A DNA stretch of 13,218 bases. It comes from Acidobacteriaceae bacterium. GTDB taxonomy: Bacteria; Acidobacteriota; Terriglobia; Bryobacterales; Bryobacteraceae. The position numbers and the translations under genes were made by a program. The stretch covers positions 1-13,218 of the forward strand of contig JAFARV010000116.1 in NCBI GenBank assembly GCA_019245255.1, given 5' to 3'. A model generated the notes under the pieces. The model searched no databases. It was not told where the DNA came from and was given only the letters and a program-made list of their open reading frames with translations. Shown here one piece after another: positions 6,756 to 13,218 of this stretch. How positions within the stretch are numbered: the stretch's first letter is position 1; each line of letters begins with the position of its first letter.

Positions 6756-7826
6756 TTGGCTTGGTTCAATCGCTTCGCGCATGGGCCGACAGCGATTCCT
6801 GAGAGTTTGCGCTCCGTTCGCCACTATCTCTCTGGCGGAGAACTGTTTTTGATCGCGAGAGCTGCACACGACAATTCGCCTCTATCGACACTGGTAGGCA
6901 CGTCGCAACCGATGAAGCAGGTTGCACGGCTGATTTCGCGAATGGCAAAATCGCGATTCCCGGTGCTGATTCTAGGGGAAACCGGTACTGGCAAAGAAGT
7001 GGTCGCACGTGCGATCCATAATCTGGAGCCGCGCGGGCCATTTACCGTTGTGGATTGCTCATCACTCGTCGGACCTTTGATGGAGAGTGAGCTCTTCGGT
7101 TATGCGAAGGGCGCCTTTACGGGCGCGCATGTACAAAAACTGGGACTGCTCGACGCGGCGAACGGCGGCACGGCATTTTTCGACGAAATCGGCGAGCTTC
7201 CGCTGGATATGCAGCAGAAGCTGTTGCGCGTGCTTCAGGAGAAGGAGTTCCGCGCAGTTGGAGGCATCGCACAGCGCCAATCGAATTTTCGGCTGATTGC
7301 GGCGACGAACCGGGACCTGGCGAGCGAAGTCGAGAAGGGGCGCTTCCGCCAGGATCTCTACTATCGCCTGAATGTGATGAAGCTGCGGCTTCCTCCACTA
7401 CGGGAGCGGCGCGAAGACATCCCGGGGCTGGTGACGCACTTCCTCGAGAAGTACGGGAGCGGGCATGAAGTACCCACCGACACGATGGAAGCGCTGATGA
7501 GACATGAGTGGCCGGGCAACGTGCGCGAGCTGGAGCACACGGTGCAGCAGATGGTCGCGATGAACTCCGGCCAGTGGATTTCGCGAGGCGACCTGCCAAG
7601 TGCGATTGCGAATGCGGAACGTGAGAAGTCGGCACTGAGTTCGGATGGCGTAAGGGCTTCTTCGGGTGTGGGTACTTCGGCGGAGATTCTGCCGCTCGCG
7701 GAAGTGGAAAAGCGGGCTATCTTGCATGCTTTGCAAGTGGCGAAGGGTGACCGGACGCTGGCCGCGGCAATGCTCGAGATCGGGCGTACAACTTTGTACC
7801 GCAAGTTGAAGGAATACGGTTTGTAA
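6756..7826 (+). CDS. Sigma-54-dependent activator, AAA+ plus Fis-type HTH, no sensory domain
   Basis: This is a bacterial enhancer-binding protein that remodels sigma-54 RNA polymerase using ATP. Counting from the TTG at 6756 (356 residues), it shows Walker A GETGTGKE (74-81), the sigma-54 contact loop GAFTGA (119-124), Walker B GGTAFFDEIGEL (137-148), sensor I AATNRDL (182-188) and the arginine-finger region RFRQDLYYRLN (196-206). Sensor II WPGNVREL (252-259) and a C-terminal Fis-type helix-turn-helix (about 315-356, RTLAAAMLEIGRTTLYRKL) follow. All catalytic motifs are intact. Only about 45 residues precede the AAA+ domain, so there is no receiver, PAS or GAF domain; control must come from a partner protein or from expression level. 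The start is uncertain: TTG 6756 lies 11 bp after the rlpA stop with no strong ribosome site, and TTG 6807 is an alternative. Tight spacing suggests coupled translation. Confidence 0.9.
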   Translation: MAWFNRFAHGPTAIPESLRSVRHYLSGGELFLIARAAHDNSPLSTLVGTSQPMKQVARLISRMAKSRFPVLILGETGTGKEVVARAIHNLEPRGPFTVVDCSSLVGPLMESELFGYAKGAFTGAHVQKLGLLDAANGGTAFFDEIGELPLDMQQKLLRVLQEKEFRAVGGIAQRQSNFRLIAATNRDLASEVEKGRFRQDLYYRLNVMKLRLPPLRERREDIPGLVTHFLEKYGSGHEVPTDTMEALMRHEWPGNVRELEHTVQQMVAMNSGQWISRGDLPSAIANAEREKSALSSDGVRASSGVGTSAEILPLAEVEKRAILHALQVAKGDRTLAAAMLEIGRTTLYRKLKEYGL

Positions 7827-7836
7827 GATCGAGAGC

Positions 7837-8871
7837 GTGAGGATCGCTCTCGACGCGACTTACCGCGTGGATGCACAGCCGTCCGGGATCGCCGTTTATT
7901 CGCGTGAAATCCTCAGCGGTCTCGCAGCCGGGCATCCTAACGATCAGTTCGTCGATTGCTATCGAGTAAAGCAGTGGCGCCAAACCTCACGGCCGGAGCT
8001 GCGCAACGTCAGCAGACGACCGCTGCTTCCACTCGTTGCCACATTCCGGGCCGATGTTTTTCACGCATTGAATCAGCGAGTGGACCGGCGACCGGCCAAG
8101 AGAGTTGTTTCGACCTTTCACGATCTATTTGTCATGACGGGCGAATATTCTTCGCCTGAGTTCCGGAAGCGGTTTTCGGAACAGGCGCGGCGCGCGGCAG
8201 CTCACTCCGATTTCATTATCGCGGTTTCAGAGTTCACGGCCGGACAGGTGGAAGAATTACTTGGCGTTGATCGGTCGCTGATCCGAGTGATTTATCACGG
8301 CGTGCGGAAACGGGTTGGCTTTGAGGGTCCGCATTCGGGCCGGCGGAAGAAGATCGTCTTATTCGTCGGCGCGCTGCAGCTGCGAAAGAACGTGAGCCGG
8401 CTGGTAAAGGCATTCGAGCATTTGGCGGCTGACTGGCGGTTGGTGTTGGCAGGCGCTCCCACCGGTTATGGCGCTGAACAGATTTTGGACGACGTCGCGC
8501 GAAGCCCGTGCCGCGATCGCATCGAAGTCGCTGGGTACCTGCCGCAGCGCGAACTCGACCAGTTGTATGCGTGCGCGTCTATTTTTGCTTTTCCGTCGCT
8601 CGATGAAGGCTTCGGGATGCCGGTGCTTGATGCAATGGCAGCGGGGATTCCGGTCGTGACCTCGAACCGGTCGGCATTGAAGGAGATTGCGGACGACGCG
8701 GCGTTGCTGGTAGATCCGTTGCGTTTCGACGAGCTCGGGTGGGCTTTAGAGCGCCTGGCGGAAGACGATCGGCTGCGCTCCGAACTGGTCCAACGAGGGC
8801 TGGCGCGATCAGCAATGTTCAGTTGGGACCGCGCGGTCGAGCAGACTTACAGCGTGTACGCTAGTTTCTGA
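7837..8871 (+). CDS. Glycosyltransferase, GT-B fold, GT4-type
   Basis: The 344-residue protein has a two-domain GT-B plan. The N-terminal acceptor half opens with RIALDATYRVDAQPSGIAVYSREIL, the usual start of GT4 enzymes with a Gly-rich loop, and carries VSTFHDLFVMTGEYSS (91-106). The C-terminal donor half has VLFVGALQLRKNVSRLVKAF (174-193), RLVLAGAP and VAGYLPQRELDQLYACA. FPSLDEGFGMPVLDAMAAG (252-270) follows. In the EX7E nucleotide-sugar motif the second acid is Asp (Glu257, Asp265), a common variant. No membrane segment is visible, so it should act at the cytoplasmic side. The GTG at 7837 gives the canonical N-terminus and lies 10 bp after the activator's stop. Sugar donor and acceptor cannot be told from sequence; a surface polysaccharide or glycolipid is the usual role. 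Confidence 0.88.
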   Translation: MRIALDATYRVDAQPSGIAVYSREILSGLAAGHPNDQFVDCYRVKQWRQTSRPELRNVSRRPLLPLVATFRADVFHALNQRVDRRPAKRVVSTFHDLFVMTGEYSSPEFRKRFSEQARRAAAHSDFIIAVSEFTAGQVEELLGVDRSLIRVIYHGVRKRVGFEGPHSGRRKKIVLFVGALQLRKNVSRLVKAFEHLAADWRLVLAGAPTGYGAEQILDDVARSPCRDRIEVAGYLPQRELDQLYACASIFAFPSLDEGFGMPVLDAMAAGIPVVTSNRSALKEIADDAALLVDPLRFDELGWALERLAEDDRLRSELVQRGLARSAMFSWDRAVEQTYSVYASF

Positions 8872-8908
8872 GGAAGCACGGGCGCATAGAGACGCCCCAT
8901 GTGAAGCC

Positions 8909-9736
8909 GTGATACCTGAATACCGGGAGTATCCGCCGCCTGTTCCACTGAAGCCGTATGTGATGTGTCTGTGGACCCAATCCGTTGCGCGGTTTGGAAC
9001 TTCGTACGCGCATCGCGTGCTGCCTGACGGTTGCATCGACGTCGTTTTTATGAATGACGAGCCTCCAGTGGTCGTGGGCCCTTATGTCGAAAGCTTCATC
9101 GCACACCTGCCGCCTGGAACCAGCATCATCGGCGCGCGATTTCGTCCGGGATGCGCCGCCAGCTTGTTGGGCCATCCAGCTTCCGCACTGCTCAATCAAT
9201 CGGTTGCGCTGGATGCACTCTGGAAGAGAGCGGCGTGCACAGATTTTGTGTCGCTGGTGCACGAATCTAGCGGTGTTGCCGCGAAGCTTGTGGCTCTCGA
9301 AGCCGCCCTATTGAGCCGCATTCCGCAAGCGAAGCCGGTGGATCGGGAAGTCGCGGTGGGAATCAAATGGCTGGCCAATCATCCGGAAGGGCGCGTGGAA
9401 GAGCTCAGCGGGTGGATTGGAATGAGCAGTCGCCAATTCCGGCGGCGTTTTTCGGCTGCGGTCGGATATTGCCCTAAGATATTTCAGGAAGTGCTCCGGT
9501 TTCAGTACCTGCTGAATCTTGCGGCGGCCGCGCGGCATCAGGCTCGCTTTGCCGATCTTTCGGCCGAGGCCGGTTATGCGGATCAGGCACACATGACGCG
9601 CCAGGTACATCGGTTCTCGGATGTTCCACCGACGGACCTTTTTGATTCTGCGCGATGCACGCTGCAGTTATCGGGTTTGATTCATAGCGCAAGGTCGGAT
9701 TACGGATTTTGCCAGCCGCCGCCAAGAGCCCGGTAG
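8909..9736 (+). CDS. AraC-family transcriptional regulator
   Basis: The 275-residue protein starts at GTG 8909; no in-frame alternative lies between it and the glycosyltransferase stop 37 bp upstream. The N-terminal half (about 1-140: PPPVPLKPYVMCLWTQ, HRVLPDGCIDVVFMND, IIGARFRPGCAASLLG) resembles the ligand-binding domain common in AraC proteins of the DUF6597 type. The DNA-binding half (about 145-248) has both helix-turn-helix units: RVEELSGWIGMSSRQFRRRF, then FADLSAEAGYADQAHMTRQVHRF, with the family's GYADQAHMTR signature. A tail of about 25 residues follows the domain and its last 12 codons overlap the efflux gene on the other strand. It may be last in the rlpA operon and may control the convergent efflux genes, but no operator is visible to prove this. 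The ligand is unknown. Confidence 0.87.
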   Translation: MIPEYREYPPPVPLKPYVMCLWTQSVARFGTSYAHRVLPDGCIDVVFMNDEPPVVVGPYVESFIAHLPPGTSIIGARFRPGCAASLLGHPASALLNQSVALDALWKRAACTDFVSLVHESSGVAAKLVALEAALLSRIPQAKPVDREVAVGIKWLANHPEGRVEELSGWIGMSSRQFRRRFSAAVGYCPKIFQEVLRFQYLLNLAAAARHQARFADLSAEAGYADQAHMTRQVHRFSDVPPTDLFDSARCTLQLSGLIHSARSDYGFCQPPPRAR

Positions 9737-11109
9737 AGCTCGACAATCGACAGTAACTCGTTCTTACGAAGCTGGGCCAAGGTCAGCTCGCCCGAAAACT
9801 CATTGCGTTCGGCATCGAGGACCTGCAGATAGCTGTCGAGACCGCCCTTGTAACGAAGCGTTGAGAGCCGATCCGTTTCCTGAAGGGCTTTGACCAGAAG
9901 CTCTTCCTGCGAGCGCTGTTCACGATTCTTTTGGTAGTCGGTGAGAGAGCTGGACACCTCCTGGAAGGCAACCTGTATCGTCTTGCGGTAGTTCGCTACC
10001 GCTTCGCGCGTTTGCGCCTGAGCTAAGCGAAGATTGTTCCGAAGTTGGCCGGCATTGAAGATGGGCAGAACCCCGGCGGGCGAGATGTCCTGGTTGCGTG
10101 CAGGCCCTGAGAATAGATCGCCGAGCGCACGGCTCTGTACTCCGAGTAAGCCGGTCAGCGAAATCTGCGGGAAGAACAGCGCTTTCGCAGCACCGATCTG
10201 CGCATTCGCGGCAATAAGCGTCTGCTCGGCCTGACGAATGTCCGGGCGACGTTCTAAGAGATCCGAAGGAAGGCCCGCGGGAACGGCGGATGGTGCTCCT
10301 AACTCGATTAGAGACCTGCCTCGCGGGACCTCGCTAGGATTTTGGCCCAGAAGAACATTCAGGGAGTTCTCAGTTTCCGTGATAGCGCGCTCGGTCGCCG
10401 CAATCTGGGCAGTCGCGGTGTAGAGTAGTTGCTCGGCTTGACGAACGTCGAGGCCCGTAGAAACTCCACGTTCCTTACGAAGGTTGGTCAGCTTCAGGCC
10501 ATTTTCAGCAACGTCCTTAGTCTTGCGCGCGATCTCGAGCTCGAGATCAAGCTCCCTCATCGTCAGATAGGTTGTGATGACGTCGGCGATGAGGCTCGAG
10601 ATCACGGCATGACGAGCTTCTTCCTGCGCGAGATACTGGGCGCGGGCAGACTCACTCAGGCGGCGAATGCGCCCCCAGACGTCGAGTTCCCACGAGAGGT
10701 TCAGTCCGGCCTGCGTATAACTGGTCGCCAGGTTAGTATCCGCCGGAATGAAGTTAAAGGATCCAATGCTCGAACTGCGCGCGGCTTCGAACGATCCCGA
10801 AGCGGTGATTTGCGGAGCCAACTGAGAGCGCGTGATCCCGAGCTGGGCGCGAGCTTCGAGAACCCGCTCGCTGGCAGCCTCGACGTCGTGATTGTGAGCG
10901 AGTGCCGTTTTGACGAGGGTGGTGATGACCTCATCACCGAATAGGCTCGACCAGGCAACATCAGAGAGTGAGGCTTTCTCCGCCTGTGCGGAAGAAGGAA
11001 GGGGCTGGCGGTACTGCGCGGGGGTTTGCACCACGGGACGCTTATAGTTGGGCCCCAGCGCACAGCCGCCGAGGAGAAGGCAAGAAGCAAGAACAGCGAA
11101 GATTCGCAC
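9700..11109 (-). CDS. RND efflux outer-membrane factor lipoprotein (NodT/OprM type)
   Basis: The 469-residue protein is the outer-membrane channel of a tripartite efflux pump. It starts with a lipoprotein signal (RIFAVLASCLLLGGC, Cys16 lipidated) followed by ALGPNYKRPVV, the standard opening of NodT/OprM-family channels. Two tandem outer-membrane-factor repeats follow. Recognisable pieces are NLSWELDVWGRIRR, GVSTGLDVRQAEQLL, LLERRPDIRQAEQTLIAANAQIGAAKALFFPQISLTG, a second-half strand near GVLPIFNAGQLR, and a closing YKGGLDSYLQVLDAER. The GTG start at 11109 directly abuts the TAA of the pump gene and has an excellent ribosome site within the pump gene's last codons. Length and both repeats are complete. 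It should pair with the upstream pump and an adaptor to export drugs or other amphiphiles; the substrate cannot be inferred. Confidence 0.92.
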   Translation of the reverse strand: MRIFAVLASCLLLGGCALGPNYKRPVVQTPAQYRQPLPSSAQAEKASLSDVAWSSLFGDEVITTLVKTALAHNHDVEAASERVLEARAQLGITRSQLAPQITASGSFEAARSSSIGSFNFIPADTNLATSYTQAGLNLSWELDVWGRIRRLSESARAQYLAQEEARHAVISSLIADVITTYLTMRELDLELEIARKTKDVAENGLKLTNLRKERGVSTGLDVRQAEQLLYTATAQIAATERAITETENSLNVLLGQNPSEVPRGRSLIELGAPSAVPAGLPSDLLERRPDIRQAEQTLIAANAQIGAAKALFFPQISLTGLLGVQSRALGDLFSGPARNQDISPAGVLPIFNAGQLRNNLRLAQAQTREAVANYRKTIQVAFQEVSSSLTDYQKNREQRSQEELLVKALQETDRLSTLRYKGGLDSYLQVLDAERNEFSGELTLAQLRKNELLSIVELYRALGGGWQNP

Positions 11110-13218
11110 TTAGTCACCTCCTCCTGCGGGAACAACGTCTTCGACCGTGACAGCCTTACTCTTCGCGCTTCGCCGGGAAGCGATTCTGTTCACCACTACG
11201 TACAAGACGGGCACGATGAAGACGGCGAGTAGGGTGGCGGCGAGCATACCGCTAAAGACAGCAGTGCCGAGAGCGCGCCTGGCCCCCGCACCCGCGCCAG
11301 TTGCGATGGCGAGAGGAACTACGCCAAGGATAAAGGCGAACGATGTCATGAGGATGGGCCTAAGTCTGAGGTGGGCGGCTTCGGTGGCGGCTTCCTCGAT
11401 GGACCTGCCTTCCTCTTGACGGAGTTTGGCGAATTCCACGATCAGAATGGCGTTCTTGGCGGCTAATCCGATTAGCGTGACAATGCCGATCTGCGTGTAA
11501 ACGTCGTAGGCGTAATTGCGCAGAAAGATGCCGAGTAATGCCCCGAAGATACCGAGGGGCACCGCAAGAATGACGGAGAACGGTGTCGACCAGCTCTCGT
11601 ACAGAGCCGCGAGGAACAAGAAGACCAATACGGAGGCAAGCCCGAAGGTATATCCTTCCTTTCCTTCAGAGAGCTTCTGCTGGTAAACCGTGCCTGTCCA
11701 TTCGTAGCCAAAGCCATTGGGAAGCTGCTGAGCAAGCTCTTCCATTGCGGCGGCCGCCTGACCTGAACTGTAACCGGGGGCGGCGCTGCCCAGAATCTTC
11801 ACGGCACGGAAACGGTTGTAGCGATAAATGACTTCCGGGCCTACGATCGATTCGGTTCTGGCGAGTGTGCTCAGTGGGACCATGTCGCCTTGAGAGGTCC
11901 GGACATAGAAGCGATTGATATCGGAAGGCTGACGACGGAAGTCGGGTTCTGCCTGGAGATAGACGCGCCAGGTCCGCCCAAAACGATTAAAGTCATTGAC
12001 GTAAAGACCTCCGAGAAACGTTTGTAGGGAGTCGTAAACGTCTGTGATCGGGATACCAAGTGTTTGCACTTTGTCCCGGTCCACATCGATTTTGTATTGC
12101 GGGACAGTATTGCGGAACGTGCTGATGACGTTCTGCAGTTCAGGCCTGGTTCGTGCCGCCGCAACCAACTGGTCGGCGGCCTGGGCAAGCGCCTCAATGT
12201 CGCCGGCTGCGCGATCCTCGAGCATGAACTCGAAGCCACCGGACGTGCCGAGACCGAGTATAGGTGGCAGCCCGAAAGCAAAAATAAAGCCGTCTTTGAT
12301 TCCGTAATACCTTTGCTGCACTGCGCCGAGGATGCTTTCGAACTGCACGTTCTTCGCCTTACGCTCATCCCAGGGTTTCAGCGTTGCGAAAACGGTTGTG
12401 ACATTCGAGTTGTTGGTTGAGGTTGGGACATCGAGACCTCCAACAACCGAGGTGTCCTGGATCCCCGGCGTGGTTTGCAGTACGTTTTCAACTTGTCTGC
12501 TGGTCGCGATGTTGCGTTCGATGGACGCGCCGTCGGGCAGACGAACGGACGAGATGAAAACCCCCTGGTCTTCGTCGGGGAGAAAGCCGCCCGGTAAGGT
12601 TTTGAACAGCGCTCCAGCGCAGAAATAAACAGCCGTAAGGGCGATAAGTGCCAGGGCGCTCTTTCGAATGAGGCCACGCACGCCCGACAAGTAGCGGTTA
12701 GTGGTCCAGTCAAACGCCCGGTTGAACTGCGCGAAGCCCTTTGAAAGCAGGCCACGGGGCGCTTCTTTCGGCTTCAGGATAAGCGCGCTAAGAGCGGGGC
12801 TCAAGGAAAGAGCGTTGAACGCTGACAGGAGCACGGACGCGGCAATTGTAAGTGCAAATTGGCGGTAGATCTGGCCACTGATCCCGCCGAGGAAGGCGAC
12901 AGGAATAAATACCGCAGCCAAGATACAGGCGATCGCAATTACCGGACCGGAGACTTCATTGAGCGCCCGGATGGTTGCTTCGCGGGGCTGCATGCCCCGA
13001 TCGATATTGAGTTGGACCGCCTCGACAACGACAATCGCGTCATCGACGACAATGCCGATTGCGAGCACCAGACCGAACAAGCTTGTGGTGTTAATAGAGA
13101 AGCCGAGTGCGGGGAAAAGAGCAAAGGTACCGACGACCGCAACCGGTACGGTGAGCAAAGGAATGAGAGTGGCGCGCCAGTTCTGCAAAAAGATAAAGAC
13201 CACCGTGATGACGAGCAG
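11110..13218 (-). CDS. RND multidrug efflux pump, HAE1/AcrB type (5' partial)
   Basis: The frame is open to the window's last base (702 visible residues). Comparison with AcrB suggests that roughly the first 340 residues lie beyond the window; the GTG at 13203 is internal. This is the inner-membrane proton/drug antiporter of a tripartite pump. Visible landmarks: FLQNWRATLIPLLTVPVAVVGTF, then FGLVLAIGIVVDDAIVVVE with the paired proton-relay Asp residues (visible 59-60), equivalent to AcrB Asp407/408. Next are the GGISGQIYRQFALTI segment, the periplasmic porter and docking region (DEDQGVFISSVRLPDGAS, GFEFMLED, RTWRVYLQAE) and the second membrane half with AAKNAILIVEFAK. That last segment includes the Lys equivalent to AcrB Lys940. 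LRLRPILMTSFAFILGVVPLAIATGAGAGARRALGTAVFSGM closes the core. All proton-relay residues in the visible part are present. The gene is followed without a gap by the outer-membrane factor; the adaptor gene is expected upstream. Confidence 0.95.
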   Translation of the reverse strand: MLVITVVFIFLQNWRATLIPLLTVPVAVVGTFALFPALGFSINTTSLFGLVLAIGIVVDDAIVVVEAVQLNIDRGMQPREATIRALNEVSGPVIAIACILAAVFIPVAFLGGISGQIYRQFALTIAASVLLSAFNALSLSPALSALILKPKEAPRGLLSKGFAQFNRAFDWTTNRYLSGVRGLIRKSALALIALTAVYFCAGALFKTLPGGFLPDEDQGVFISSVRLPDGASIERNIATSRQVENVLQTTPGIQDTSVVGGLDVPTSTNNSNVTTVFATLKPWDERKAKNVQFESILGAVQQRYYGIKDGFIFAFGLPPILGLGTSGGFEFMLEDRAAGDIEALAQAADQLVAAARTRPELQNVISTFRNTVPQYKIDVDRDKVQTLGIPITDVYDSLQTFLGGLYVNDFNRFGRTWRVYLQAEPDFRRQPSDINRFYVRTSQGDMVPLSTLARTESIVGPEVIYRYNRFRAVKILGSAAPGYSSGQAAAAMEELAQQLPNGFGYEWTGTVYQQKLSEGKEGYTFGLASVLVFLFLAALYESWSTPFSVILAVPLGIFGALLGIFLRNYAYDVYTQIGIVTLIGLAAKNAILIVEFAKLRQEEGRSIEEAATEAAHLRLRPILMTSFAFILGVVPLAIATGAGAGARRALGTAVFSGMLAATLLAVFIVPVLYVVVNRIASRRSAKSKAVTVEDVVPAGGGD
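11117..11122 (-). promoter_or_regulatory. Shine-Dalgarno of the outer-membrane factor gene, inside the pump gene
   Basis: On the minus strand the pump's last codons read GGA GGA GGT GAC TAA and are followed at once by the GTG of the next gene. GGAGGTGA there is a near-perfect anti-16S match at good spacing (7 nt from GGAGG to GTG). It decides the GTG start and implies coupled translation of pump and channel. Confidence 0.85.

Larger units (their letters stand above)
5986..9736 (+). other. Probable four-gene operon
   Basis: rlpA, the sigma-54 activator, the glycosyltransferase and the AraC regulator run in one direction with gaps of 11, 10 and 37 bp and no terminator between them. This supports one transcript. 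I found neither a convincing sigma70 nor a sigma-54 (-24/-12) promoter ahead of rlpA. Confidence 0.6.

Noticed and set aside
8880..8897. Hairpin GGGCG/CGCCC between the glycosyltransferase and AraC genes
   Set aside because: The stem is only 5 bp and no T-run follows, so it is not a terminator. It might affect AraC translation, but there is no further support.
10429..10944. A 171-codon plus-strand open frame opposite the outer-membrane factor
   Set aside because: The minus-strand gene is unmistakable by family signatures; the plus-strand frame shows no recognisable domain and no ribosome site.
1..13218. CRISPR arrays, insertion sequences, tRNA or rRNA genes, riboswitches
   Set aside because: No regularly spaced repeats, transposase-like frames, terminal inverted repeats or recognisable structured RNA genes were seen on reading both strands.

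Overview
The window looks like chromosomal DNA of an Acidobacteriota species (class Terriglobia or a relative). The main reasons are a VWFA-related protein of the type expanded in acidobacteria, an acidobacterial-style outer-membrane porin, moderately high GC, and frequent GTG/TTG starts. This placement rests on recalled family resemblance and not on a database search. I see no mobile element, CRISPR array, tRNA or rRNA.

Layout. Bases 1-2597 (+) hold the 3' part of a large secreted VWFA-related protein whose start lies before the window. Bases 2779-4530 (+) encode a DcaP-like porin, followed by a clear rho-independent terminator. Bases 4664-5626 (+) encode a short MidA/NDUFAF7-type methyltransferase. 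On the minus strand, tail to tail with it, lies a tiny gene (5690-5779) for a 29-residue lysine-rich peptide. It has its own sigma70-like promoter, Shine-Dalgarno sequence and strong terminator. From 5986 to 9736 (+), four closely spaced genes look like one operon: an RlpA-type lipoprotein with a SPOR domain, a sigma-54 activator without a sensory domain, a GT4-type glycosyltransferase and an AraC-type regulator. The operon's last gene overlaps, tail to tail, a minus-strand tripartite efflux operon. That operon has the outer-membrane factor at 9700-11109 and the RND pump at 11110-13218, cut by the window end; the adaptor gene is expected beyond it.

How the genes fit together. Most of the window concerns the cell envelope: a secreted VWFA-type protein, a porin, a septal peptidoglycan enzyme, a glycosyltransferase and a drug-efflux pump. 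The least explained element is the lysine-rich micro-gene. Its peptide resembles the C-terminal tail of histone H1. Its predicted transcript of about 210 nt carries hairpins near both ends and an 8-nt complementarity between its 5' and 3' untranslated regions.
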